Positions 11,321-21,917 of a stretch of DNA of 64,000 bases are shown here, piece by piece (position 1 is the stretch's first letter; the number at the start of each line of letters is the position of its first letter). The translations under genes were made by a program, and so were the position numbers. Where the stretch lies: contig CAXAMN010023362.1 of the NCBI GenBank assembly GCA_963970005.1, forward strand, positions 281,809-345,808. Reading direction: 5' to 3'. The notes under the pieces were generated by a model. The model was not told the DNA's origin and did no database searches. It saw only the letters and a program-made list of their open reading frames with translations. Source of the stretch: Durusdinium trenchii. Its lineage: Eukaryota > Sar > Dinophyceae > Suessiales > Symbiodiniaceae.

Positions 11321-12957
11321 GGGTCACGGAGGAGGTTTTGTCGTCTTCCACTACGTGGCTTTTTTGTCCTGTGGTTTCAGTTTTGATGAGGCACCTGATA
11401 AGACTACATCTCTTGCCCGCAGACAAGCAGAAGGTCACGCTTCCAGACAGCTTCCGCAGAATGTGCCGGCCGGCAATGCCTCAAAGCGTCCTCATGCTTG
11501 GGTCTCAGAGCCCCTCAGGGCGTTTGGGTTTTTCCCGCGAGATTGGACTTCAGAGGGACCTCCCCCTCGCACTTGGACTTTGTGTGGGTTTTTCCCGCCA
11601 GGCTGGATTTCATTTGGGTTTTTCCCGCTCCATAAGAGCCTTCTCTGGCTCTTTGGTTTTCTTGGCATTCTCTGGCAAACGACGCTCACTGCCTCAAGAG
11701 CTCTCTTCTTTGGGGCTTTCCCTCCAAAGATTGGCTGCCATCCGGTCTCCTCAAAGGGACGAAGCTTCGTGACTTTGCCTCACTCGCACCGCAATGGGTT
11801 CATCTGCTTCCTTCTCCTTTGGACTTTGCTCCTTGGTACCTTGCACCCCGTAGGTAGTGTAGCTGCCGGGTCGCGCCATGGACGCCCATTGGAGCCTCGT
11901 GATGCAAAAGACCGCAAGCGGGCGGAACTGAGGACTGATCTTGAGCTGCCACAAGGACGACCAGTCCTTCCGGTGACGCAAAAGCAAAGAGATCGACTTC
12001 TGAGTTTGTTTGATGCTTGGTTGCACGACCAAGGATGGAGCCTTGACGAGCTGCTTTTTGTTGGAGAGCCAAATGTTGATGGCTTGAACATTTTGTTGGA
12101 AAAGTACGGCCGGGAGATTTTTCGAGCTGGCCGACCATACAACCATTATGCTGAAACCATCAATGCCATTTCGGGGAAACGCCCCCGGATCCGCAGGTCT
12201 TTGCAACAGGCCTGAGATCTGGGATATGCCTGGCTAAGACAGGAACCACCGACACACCACCTCGCCTTACCATGGCCTGCTTTGTTGTGCATCCTGTCAA
12301 CCGCATTGAGTTGGGGCTGGACCAGGGTGGCAGGTGTGATCGCCCTTTCTTGGGGCAGTTTGAGCAGGATAGGAGAAGTTTTGATAGCAACCCGAAAGCA
12401 GTTGATCCTCCCCATGGACGTGGAGAACTCGACCGACTTTGCCCTACTCCAGATAGCTGAACCTAAAACACGTTTCAGGGCTGCTAGACATCAGGTAGCA
12501 AGGCTTGATCAGCCACAGCTCCTGCGGATTTTGGTGTTGGCATTTGGAGGACTCGATCCTCTTTGCAGACTATGGCCAATGTCGGGACAAACCATGAGGT
12601 TGCGTTTTCAAAAGTTACTGCAAGCTGTTGGTCTGGCAAACCTGCCCGGAGGCCTCGATCTGGGGAGCCTCCGGGCAGGGGGAGCTACATGGATGTTGAT
12701 GACCAGCGAAAATGCTGAAATGACCCGTCGCAGGGGTCGCTGGATAAGTTCGAAGGTCATGGAGGTATACATCCAGGAGGCCTGGTCGGTTCAGTTCATG
12801 CCGATGCTCCCCCCCTGTCATCAAGAAAGCTGTTTTCGAAGGTGCTGGATTGTTTGACTGGGTGCTGGACTTCACTAGCCGGTTTGCAGCAGCAGGTGTT
12901 CCAGAGAAAATTTGGTTTTTCCTGTTACGTGAGCACGCAAAGCTCGAAAGCAGATGA
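11199..12957 (+). pseudogene. Tyrosine recombinase of the DIRS-like element
   Basis: A hydrophobic, Pro/Phe-rich leader (about 11,300-11,850) precedes the recombinase. The core-binding half spans about 11,930-12,230, with LPVTQKQRDRLLSLFDAWL. An in-frame TGA at 12,213-12,215 sits where the context (QA*DLGYAW) suggests a lost Trp codon, and the same frame then continues. Catalytic residues seen: Arg in SRIGEV (12,366), Arg in SLRAGGAT (12,672), Trp in RRGRW, and the Tyr nucleophile in EVYIQE (12,768). A single-base slip in the C-run near 12,805-12,812 moves the last 45 codons into another frame, which ends at 12,957. The enzyme would integrate circular element DNA. Confidence 0.85.
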
Positions 12958-13007
12958 TGGGTGATTGGATGAGGTGGGTGATAGAAGATGGACACTGGCC
13001 AAAAGGC

Positions 13008-13111
13008 CCTGTGCATACTCCCTCGACCATGGAGAAAGAAGGGCGTGAGACGTTNNNNNNNNNNCCTGTGCATACTCCCTCGACCATGGAGAAAGAAGGG
13101 CGTGAGACGTT
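13008..13111. other. Assembly gap with duplicated 47-bp flanks
   Basis: Ten Ns at 13,055-13,064 are flanked by two identical 47-bp copies (13,008-13,054 and 13,065-13,111). This is the mark of two contig ends that overlap but were joined with a placeholder gap. The repeat is probably not real. Confidence 0.9.
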
Positions 13112-13327
13112 ATATAAATTATATATACTGTTTATTACATATAATACACTGTACATATCAAACTCGACAGCAAGAATACTCAAAAGCAGTCAGGGAGAAA
13201 CTATTGAGAGGCTGCACTACAGCTTTGTATTCTGCCAAAAGTTACAACTTGCACTTTGTAAGACGGTGTCACTTGTTGATCTCTTAGTGGGCACGTAGCT
13301 GCTGAGGATTTGACCAAAGCTTTGCAG

Positions 13328-14884
13328 GCTGACACTGATTTGTCAACTGGCGGTGCTGCAGAAGTTTCTTTGCGTGCGGCTGGTGTCGCAGCACTTGAAG
13401 ATATGGCCTGGCTTCATGGCCTCAGGGAGCAAGGGTATGCAACTTTTGTGGGGTGCAGGTGGGACTTCCAACATACAGGACATTTGTCAGGTCATTTCAC
13501 TTTTGCTGTCTTTCTCTATCGAAGATTGAGATGTAAAAAGGCAGATGTGGATGACAAACATGCATGAAACCTGTGGGAGAAACATCAGGCACTTTCGCAT
13601 AAAGAGGTGGCGTTAGACTGCTCTTTAGACGAGTGAAAGGTAGTGATTACACATCCAGACAACCGGTTGAGATTCTGATAATGGCGGAGTGGAGAACACA
13701 AAGAAAGCAAGGTGGACATCAGCCCACGATTAACCAGGCTCCCACCGTGGGGTTCCCTATTTCAATCCACCCCCCATGTGATTTCTGCACCTGTGATCCC
13801 CTCTCGAGCGACAAGTCTGAGGTTAGCCAAGCTGAAAGGATATCCAATTTCACCCACGATGTTGGGAAACTACCTCTGGGCTTGTGGAAAATCTGAAGCG
13901 TATGCAAATGCACAGAGACACATCTCGAAAGAGACCTGTTTCTATTGAATTTTTCACCATTTGTTGCGATAGTGTGCGAAGAAGGCCTTTGCAAGTTGCA
14001 CACTTTGTACATAGGCAGTCGAAAAGTGGCAGCCAAATGACCTGGCAAGCTAGGCTGGAAATGCACCCGGAAGCGATCGGAAGTGCCTCAGGCCAAGTTA
14101 GACTAACAGCAGAACTGGTAGCAGTCTTTCAGTCCCCTACTTTTGGTGTATTTGACATTGAGAGCCAAGTCTGTGAGGCATCCAGACATCACAGTTTGTC
14201 ATTTTTTGTTCGAAGCCATAAACTTGCCCAAGTGAAAGCATTGGTCTGGGTGCGGCGAAAGCTGCGACCTTAGCTGGCATTGCGAGAGCCACATTCACGA
14301 ACCAAGAGTCTACAATCCCTTCTTCCACAAGTCACGCATCAAGTCGGAACGTTGCCAAACAACAAGTTCTTTGTTGTGGAATCCAGGTTTCAGATTGTTG
14401 TCTTCAGGTTGCCGTTGGATTCGTGCTGATGTCAGCCATAAGTGGCGGCCCTTCCTCGGACATTGAAAGTCTGATCGTGTCGTGGCGGCATGGGGAGAGA
14501 ACAATGGTGTCGTTGGGCCCGGAGGTGGCCATAACACTGTTGCTTGACCTCTTGACAGGAGGAGATCCGAATGGATAAGGCAAGAGGGCTATGTTGGCTC
14601 ACTGTTCTAAACGCATGATAGAAAGACCATGAAAGACAATTGCTAAGGTTTTCACTTTTGTTCCACCATCATTACATGCAGGGAGCTCTGCAGTTGGCCG
14701 ACCACAAGAAAGCTTTAGGTGGCATATCGCAACTTTTGCATCAGGCTGGGACATTTGTAGAGAGCTGCCTTATGCTTTTTGCATTTTTGGCTCTTCGCAG
14801 GTTGACAGCTTGCAAAAAGTTGTCGGCGCCACCTGTGAAACGATGACGACCCTTGTTTTCAAGCGTGTTGGAGCGTTTTTGTAG
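13328..14884 (+). CDS. Unrecognised spliced gene, C-terminal exons
   Basis: Several short open blocks sit between good splice signals: 13,328-13,434 (ADTDLSTGGAAEVSLRAAG, helical), about 14,239-14,309 (SIGLGAAKAATLAGIARA), 14,408-14,545 (VAVGFVLMSAISGG), 14,682-14,744 (ALQLADHKKALGGISQLL) and 14,801-14,884, ending at a TAG. The last three join in frame through a GA-AG intron (14,546-14,681) and a GC-AG intron (14,745-14,800). The predicted end is a helical, Leu/Val-rich tail. The links between the first blocks are unproven and other exons may lie between them. No family was recognised. Confidence 0.4.
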
Positions 14885-16082
14885 TCAATTGAGCATGGAC
14901 AATCTCCTCTCAGCCTGAGCCAGCGCTTTTTAAGGACCCTCTTGTCCAAGCAAGCTGAAGGCCTAAAGGACTTTGAGAAAGATGCTTGGAGGGAGCGGCT
15001 TTGGGATTGATCTGATTTGCAACCAGTGCATGGGAGAAGCAAACACGGGGAAACCTGTACGTTCATTCTTGTGTGGCCACGAGTGCTTGTTTTGGATTCT
15101 GGGGTGGGGGGAAAGGAAGGGCAAAGCTGCTTCTTGAGAGAGCTCAAGAAGTGAACACAGTTGACGGATCGTCGCAATTTAACCGTGGAGCAGTGGAGCA
15201 GGGCTTCGCACGGATGGTGTCAATTTCGGAGTTTGGGTAGAATGGGCAATTGCCCACGAGTGTGATACAAACAAAAAAACATTTAACCGATGCAGTGAAA
15301 CGTGTGTTTTCCTGCTGCACTAATTTGGTATCGCCGTTTTTTTTGCAGTTTCTTTCCTGTTTTGCATGCAAGTAATCCGGTCCACCTATTAAAAAACACG
15401 GGGGCCCCCCCCCCCTCCCCCCAAATAAGGAAACCTCGGTCGCATTTTTTCTAATAGGGGGTCCCTGAAATCGGGGGGGGTCCAAAATAGGGTCACCTGG
15501 GAAGAGCTTCAAAACCAAAAAGTAAATCCGTAAAATTTTATATAAAATCCGTTATTAAACTCATATCAAAAATGCAAAAAAGCTCCAGATCGAAGGGTCT
15601 TCCTTTTCCCCTACAAAAACCTTCATTAGAATAGTGATTCTTCAGTAGACTAACAGCTAAAGCTTTCGAAAGGTGATGTCGCTGTGCCATGCGGTGTTGC
15701 ATGACCTCGGTGGCAAGTGCGTTTGCGTGAGTCCGTGCCATTGGGGGAAGGAAAGCCTGCTGGTGTAAGCGCGGCGTGTCATGGTGGATAGACAGGGCGG
15801 ACAGAGGTTGGCAGTTACGGTTGTTTTTGGAACCTAATAAACAAAACTCCTCCAAAGTCGGCAATGTTGGTAGTTTAGTAGCGGCTTGAAAGGGCGGTAA
15901 TTTAAAAAACAAATATAAACCGTATTTAGGGGTTTCTGACATGACTTTTTCTAATAGGGGTCCGTTTTTTAATTGGTACTCGGGATTACATTCTCTAAAC
16001 ATTGGTTTGTGTAAGGAACGGTATCCATTTGTCGAAACATACACTTTGAGTAAAGCATGCATTTTTGCTCATTTTTGCTAAG
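14885..16082. other. No recognisable gene; homopolymer C/G region
   Basis: At 15,378-15,490 there are long C and G runs and a 'tttctaatagggg' word that recurs at 15,948-15,960, with its complement-like 'cctattaaaaaa' near 15,385. This may be a decayed small repeat element. A 174-codon minus-strand frame (15,538-16,062) lacks any domain. Nothing else is visible. Confidence 0.4.
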
Positions 16083-16640
16083 GAAACTCGCAACCTTCAA
16101 CGAGAGAACAATCAGCTGAAATCCCGCCTGGCAGATATGGAAGGACCATAACATGAAGTGAGATGATGAAACAACACCTAAACAACGGACCCTGTGTGTT
16201 TGCAACTGAACATTGTTCATCATTCCTGGGTTAGCTACTTGCATGTTGCTTCGCGCCAGGCAAACACCTACCAGGAATTATTGATGTAGATAGAGATGGG
16301 CCAGACAGAGCAGCAGGCTGATGCGGAGATTTCGACTGCGAAGGAGTTGTCAAAACTTGCGATTAGCTCATGATGGCTCATGCACTCCTGCACTCGCCTG
16401 GCTGCAGGCTCCGCTAGTGAACCTGCCCAGGCACTGTCATCAGTGCAGCCGGTCTTTGAGCTGTACATAGTGCATTGTGCAACATGACAAGGCTTGGGCA
16501 GAGATGGATGGAGCACAGGCACAGAATGGCACAGAATCTTGGAAGAAGTTGCGCCACGTGATTGTGGCGGTTTTCCACAACAACTTCTTTCGTGTGGCTT
16601 TCCTGCTCCTTGCGACTTCCGGTTGAACTTCAGGGGAGCA
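16083..16640 (+). CDS. Candidate upstream exons, coiled-coil and hydrophobic pieces
   Basis: 16,083-16,143 follows a 'tttgctaag' acceptor and encodes a heptad-like ETRNLQRENNQLKSRLADME. About 16,411-16,467 encodes SASEPAQALSSVQPVFEL. About 16,541-16,618 encodes KLRHVIVAVFHNNFFRVAF. These could be 5' exons of the channel gene that follows, or of another gene. Joining phases were not all resolved. Confidence 0.3.
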
Positions 16641-16719
16641 ATTCGCTTGGAATGGCAGCCATTGTGCCCGCCGCCATCGTGCTGAACTCAGTCTTCCAAT
16701 TGGGCTTCACGCCAGATAG

Positions 16720-19700
16720 TCTGATATTGGCCTGCCATTCGAGAGAAGCTCTCGAACCGAGGTCCCGATCCCATCGCCCTCTCCATCTAGATCATCAAGG
16801 GGGTCCAAGAATGCTGAACCCTCCTTTACTACAACTGCCGCGCAGAATCCTCCAGCTCGAGAGGCACTTGTTTTGTCCGTTCAACCACCACAAAAAGAAA
16901 GCACATGGCAAACAAAAACCAATGAAAGCAAACTTGCGGATGTTGCGGAGCTTGGACAGTTTCCTTGCTTCGCACATTTTGCCAAGGCGGCAGTCTTTGT
17001 TGATGCTGATACGCTCAAAAAGCAGCTGAAGCAGAATCTCAGCTCCTCGCTCGAACAAGATGGAGGGCCAGATTTGGTGTAAAGGCACCACTGAAGACCA
17101 GTAATTCTGGGTGATTCACCAAAGAGGGCGCATTGATTTCAAAAAAGGGACCATAGACGTTGTCTAAGGCAAAGAGGTCTACGATGTGTCCATGTACTAC
17201 TGGGAGACAGGCTGCTGCCAGAGGACAATGTGACTTGATCCCTGTGACGAATACTCAACACATGGCAATTCCGTGCATCACACGTGCAGATTGTTTTACG
17301 GATCCTGCGGCAGGATTGCACGATCTAGCTGCTTCGAAAACTTGACCCTTCTGATGATAGCTGTCAATTCTATTTGGATTTGGATCGACACAGAGCCTTT
17401 GCCCAAATGAGAACAATTGAAATCTGGCATGCATGCTTATTTTATACTATATAACTTTTGCTCCACTGGCTTTGCCAAGGATTTGAATTCCTCAGAAACC
17501 CTCCTTGATGCAGAGCCTGTTTTTGTTATCATGGAGAACCTGTTCTGCGTCTACTTTTGTGTGGAGTTGGGGTTTAGATTTGGAGCCTTCAAGCAAAAGA
17601 AGAACTGCGCCAAAGACGCCTGGTTTGTCTTCGACTCTGTCCTAGTGGGTTTGATGGTGCCTGAGCTGATTTGGTCACGCAGATGAACAACATACAAATC
17701 TGCACAAACGTTGCAAGATTCCGTTCGATTCCAGGTGTTTGAGACTTGGATCTTAACCGTAGCAGTCGTGGCTTGGCAGCAGCCGTTGGGGCTTGAGCTT
17801 CAGGGAATTAGAGAGAAGAGGGGAGAAGGAGAGTAATTAGATTGGTTATATAAAAGAGGTTAAAAGAAGCAATGGACCTCTTGATGAGGGTAGCATATAG
17901 ATTTCTACATCGCAAAGAAAATCGATAGATCAGTCGATTTGTGCAATCATCCTCCCATCCTCCTCCTCAAATCTCGTGATTTGAGTCGCACGGAAGCATG
18001 GATTGAACCTGATTCAATATTCTACAGAACTCTCGACAATCCTAGGCAAACACCTGTTCAACAGGATTCAACAGTTATAGACTTATAGACTAGACTGATT
18101 TTCCAATTCGCATCATCTAAGAGCTGCACACTTCGTGGTGCCAATGGAATAATGCTGATGAATGTGAATCCTTGTATTTGTTTTGAATTGATATTTCCCG
18201 TAAAATCATTGTCGAACATCAATTGAATAAACTATTGCGTTTTGAATTGCTTTCCTACAAGATTCCTTTCGAACTACATTCGTAGAATAACCTAGTATAA
18301 GATACATATTTGTGGTTTGTCACTTTGAATGTGCGGTTGATGGCTCCTCTATCCCGGGGATCTGCTGAGATGGTTGGTTTCGTATTGGGATTAAGCTTCA
18401 TCAAGGCACGTCACGTATTGTTTTCAATTGTTTTCTAAGGGGCTCCCTGTTAAACCCTTGAAGCTGCGCTTTTTGACAGGTTTGATTCCTTGTTAAATTC
18501 ACATTAAATTCACTTGGACTATTTACTTTGAGTTGTGTTGGTCGTCTCAAAGGAAACACTGTTTTAAGTATTGATTTTCTGCCAGAACTGCTCTCAACAC
18601 TCAACATCAATTGGCAGTTTGCATTTTTAACTGGTTCCCTGCCAACTTTCCTATAAGGGTAGTCCAAGCACAATGCCTTAATATAAATTTCCCACATCAT
18701 CTCGCATCCTAAACTTCGTGAAGAATCGAAACCCTAAATTTTCCCTAAAGCGGAAAAGGCCTTGGACAAAACAATGGGGGACAATTCCTTGAAAAATCTT
18801 GTTCGGTCTGGGCTAGCTCCCCTATTCCTACATACTGGCCTTGAAGGAAACACAGTTCAGAAGAGGCAGATAGAAACACAAATTGCCGTTGCACCCCTCC
18901 GCAGTGGGACATCTGTGGTTTTGTAGGCATCGATGGGCTCTGGGGCGACAAGCGCTCCGGGCTTTCTGAGAGTGCTGCGCCTCTTCCGTTTGACGCGAAT
19001 GGCACGGATGGCAAGGCTTCTTCGGGCTTGCCCCGAGCTTTTTGATCCTTGGCAGGAAGGGGGACTTTTTGGATGCCAATGGTGGACAGTTGACTACCAT
19101 TGTACAAGTGGAGAAAGGTTGGCTACATTGCATGATTTGCCTCTACCACACTATCAAGTTTCACTTGTGAATTTCTTGAAGTTCATTCGGGCTCGTCCCA
19201 GGTGATGCTCAAAGCCATTGGAGCTGCACTTCGGTCAGTGATGTTTGCCCTGCTCCTTCTGTTGGGCCTGGTCTACGTTTTTGCCATTGCCACTTTCCCT
19301 TATTATATAGATGACGCATCTTATTGCGCAACGTGGGCTGGTTGCCCAGTTGGAACCGATTTTGCACAGCATTTTGCATTGACTTTTGCCTCGTGCCCAG
19401 GTTTTCACGCAAACGCTTGATACCAAAAGCGCGAATGCCAGCTTAACCGCAAGGAACGACTTTGCCACTGTTGGTGTTACTTGGATGCTTTGAGCCTTTT
19501 GCCTTGGACCTGTGTGTCAGATTAGATTTTCATTTTCTTTGCTTGGCCCTTCAAGGCTTCAATGAATACTCTGCTCCTGTCGGGGGCGACACCTGACCAA
19601 GCAGGCGCCTATATATGTATGTATAAAGTTCAAAAGTCTGGATGCGCTCATGCGGGTTGAACTTAGAATCTTGAAAGGACCGCCACCACCACCACTACTA

Positions 19701-19909
19701 CTCCTCCTACTGCTGCTGCTGCTACTACTACTACTACTACGACTGCCACTACCAGTACCACTACCACTGCCAGTACCACTACCACTACCACTACCACTGC
19801 TACTGCTACTGCTACTACTACGACGACGACGACTACGACTACTACTGCGACTACGACGACGACGACTACTACTACTGCTGCTGCTGCTACTGCTGCTGCT
19901 ACTACTACA

Positions 19910-19941
<32 letters not shown>

Positions 19942-21917
19942 TACGGCTACGACAACAACAACAACTACTACTATTACTGCTGCTGCTGCTGCTGCTACTG
20001 CTGCTACTACTACTACTACTACTACTATACGACTACCAGACAGAGACAGAGAGACAGAGAGAGCAGCTGACCACTGGCACAACCCTGGGCAGACTTGGTC
20101 AACAATCTCATGGACGAGGGCCCAGTTTTTTTATATACTTATTCTGCCACTTGGAGCAACCAAGTTGAACCTAAGATTGAAAAGACAAGAATTGAATAGA
20201 GATGGCATTGCTTCTTGAAATGACAGAGCCAGCCAGCTGCGTATATTTGTTTGCTGATGCTTGTCCTTGTCCCATGGTCTGAGGACGTTCCTGCTACTGG
20301 CCTCTCTGACCGCTGCTTGTCTCATTGCTGAGTGCATCAAATATGTAATTTCTTTGGTGAAGAGGCTGCGGTAGGAATTGTTGCAATTCAGGTGATGAAC
20401 ATGCTGATCGGAATCTTGTGCGAGGTGATTAGTGTCGTCTCTCACGTATTCCGCTTAGTGGATGCACTGCCAAGTGAAAGCCGAATGAAGCAGAAGTGAG
20501 ACAGACGTGGTAGAGGCTGCACCATCATCAAGATGAAATTCATTTATAAATCATTCCTGAGGTGGAGAGCGAGGAGATTAAGATTCTTGGACAAATAATA
20601 GTGGTAGCGATGAAGATGTAGTGAGCTTCGTCAATGCCACCGTTGTTGACGTTGGAGGCCATCGCTATCAGGTTGGAGGCCATCGCTATTAGGTTGGAGG
20701 CCATTGCTATTCGGTTGGAGGCCATCGCTAGTAGGTTGGAGGCCATCGCTATTAGGTTGCGGTTGGAGGCCATCGCTAGTAGGTTCCTCCATCGCTGTTA
20801 GGTTGGAGGCCATCGCTATTAGGTTGGAGTGAGCTTCGTAAATGCCAACGCTTTGTTGATGCCACACCACGTCCCTGAGGCTAACAGCTGTGAAGTTCTC
20901 TTTGCAACGAATTCTGGAGGAGACTGAAGCAGACTCTAGGCAGCCAATGCGTTCAGTTGCTTGTACCTTTGGCTAGCGGCTAGAGACACTCCCAGTGGCT
21001 TTCTTATGCTTCTTTCAAACCGCACCAAGGATTCAGATGGTGACAAGAAATTGAGCAACTTGGGATCAACTGTGAGGAACGCATTCGTCGTTTTGAGTTT
21101 GTGCTTTCTAGAATAGAACTTTGAACTCCGAAGTAGATTTGCAACTGCTCCCATGCACTAAGATCGGGAAGAGCTGGAAATGCTGCTCAAGAACCCCAAA
21201 GCTGTGCGCACGCTTGCAGATGTTGGTGTTGACGTGGCCTGACTTACAGATGTTTGTGTTCATGACTCATGTTTTACTCAATGTGCAGGCACAACCAATA
21301 TTCAAAAAACACACAAGCTGATTGCGAACACAACAACCACGGACACAACAAGTCGGTCGTCCTTTGGAAGAAGATTTGATGTGCAAAGCAAGAGTCAGTG
21401 ATCTAAGTTGCTCGCTTTGGTCGACTTGATGGACTTTATTTTCGAACAGAATGAGGAGACCCGGGAAGGTCATTGCCTTGTAGGAAATAAAGCGCTGTGC
21501 AGGTAAAACCATGAGTTCTATTCACTTGTTACCCACTACTGCAGAAAAGCAGGAGTATGCAGGAGTGTAATGTTTTCGAAGGGTGTGATTTCGATTGACG
21601 GCACGCATTTGACCTATTTGACATTGTTTAATCTTACTTTGATTTCTGCGTCTCTTCGCCACATCAGTGACTTTCCTTATCCAACATATACTGTAGTTCC
21701 TTGCAGCTGCACCAGGATTTGACATTCCCTGAATTTATGGATATTGTTCTGGACTTGAGAGGGGACAATGCCGCGACTGCCAGCTCCTGAAATGCCTCAG
21801 TATACTTGGATGATAGTAGATTGATGTGTACAGTCCGCTCCATTGTAGGTTCAGGGGCGCAACTGAACCAGTTGTGTGGGCAAGGTCAAGGACATTGTCG
21901 ACCTCAGACGCTTTGTG
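16720..21917 (+). CDS. Voltage-gated cation channel, single domain with EF-hand-like C-terminus
   Basis: Exons (+): 16,720-17,041 Ser/Pro-rich N-terminus; 17,175-17,223; 17,314-17,392 S1 (FENLTLLMIAVNSIW); 17,480-17,656 S2-S3 (FCVYFCVELGFRFGAF, DAWFVFDSVLV); 17,735-17,770; 18,927-19,043 S4 (LRVLRLFRLTRMARMARLL, Arg at every third place); 19,202-19,332 S5; 19,454-19,475; 19,556-19,604 pore (SMNTLLLSGATPDQA); 20,093-20,153; 20,284-20,311 and 20,392-20,445 S6 (LLASLT, then VMNMLIGILCEV); about 20,888-20,940; 21,163-21,236; 21,408-21,455; 21,716-21,778 (DLTFPEFMDIVLDLRGDN); 21,885-21,917 (VKDIVDLRRF). Donors are GT, GC and GA, all with AG acceptors. A membrane channel passing Na+ or Ca2+ on depolarisation is expected. 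Exon ends near 19,333, 20,153 and 20,445-21,162 are tentative. The exact start and the end beyond 21,917 are not fixed. No certain stop was found inside resolved exons, so the gene may be intact. Confidence 0.85.
19680..20040. repeat. Trinucleotide (ACT/ACC/ACG/GCT)n microsatellite in a channel intron
   Basis: About 120 imperfect triplets of the form AC-N and their shifts. They lie inside the 488-bp GC-AG intron (19,605-20,092) between the pore exon and the S6 exons. The frame of repeated Leu/Pro/Arg codons they create is an artefact. Confidence 0.9.
20652..20826. repeat. Minisatellite of about 20-21 bp units
   Basis: About eight units of 'ggttggaggccatcgctatt' with small changes and one inserted half unit. 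It lies within the intron region of the channel gene after S6. The same unit occurs at 4310-4450. On the minus strand it reads as a repeated Met-Ala-Ser-Asn string, which is not a gene. Confidence 0.85.

Larger units (their letters stand above)
5514..12957 (+). mobile_element. Decayed DIRS-like (tyrosine recombinase) retrotransposon
   Basis: Coding blocks in order are gag-like, reverse transcriptase, start of RNase H, methyltransferase-like domain, rest of RNase H, and tyrosine recombinase. Using a recombinase and no DDE integrase, with RT before RNase H and recombinase last, defines the DIRS order. The frame changes at least six times and carries in-frame stops at 10,825 and 12,213, so the copy is dead. 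Terminal repeats were not identified, and the outer limits are set by the first and last recognisable coding pieces. A 69-codon hydrophobic frame at 5514-5723 may be leader sequence. Confidence 0.85.

Noticed and set aside
15538-16062. 174-codon minus-strand frame
   Set aside because: No domain, no splice context, and it overlaps repeat-like 'ctaatagggg' words; most likely chance.
16640-16715. Hydrophobic GMAAIVPAAIVLNSVF as segment S1 of the channel
   Set aside because: The exon at 17,314-17,392 (FENLTLLMIAVNSIW) fits S1 in family, order and splice phase.
19340-19400. VGTDFAQHF as the pre-pore segment of the channel
   Set aside because: A second candidate at 19,455-19,475 (NDFATVG) joins in phase to the pore exon through a GT-AG intron and matches the usual spacing better.
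19650-20168. 172-codon plus-strand frame very rich in Leu, Pro and Arg
   Set aside because: It is a translation of the triplet microsatellite inside a channel intron.
20540-20870. Minus-strand frames with a repeated Met-Ala-Ser-Asn unit
   Set aside because: They are translations of the 20-21-bp minisatellite, with no coding signs.
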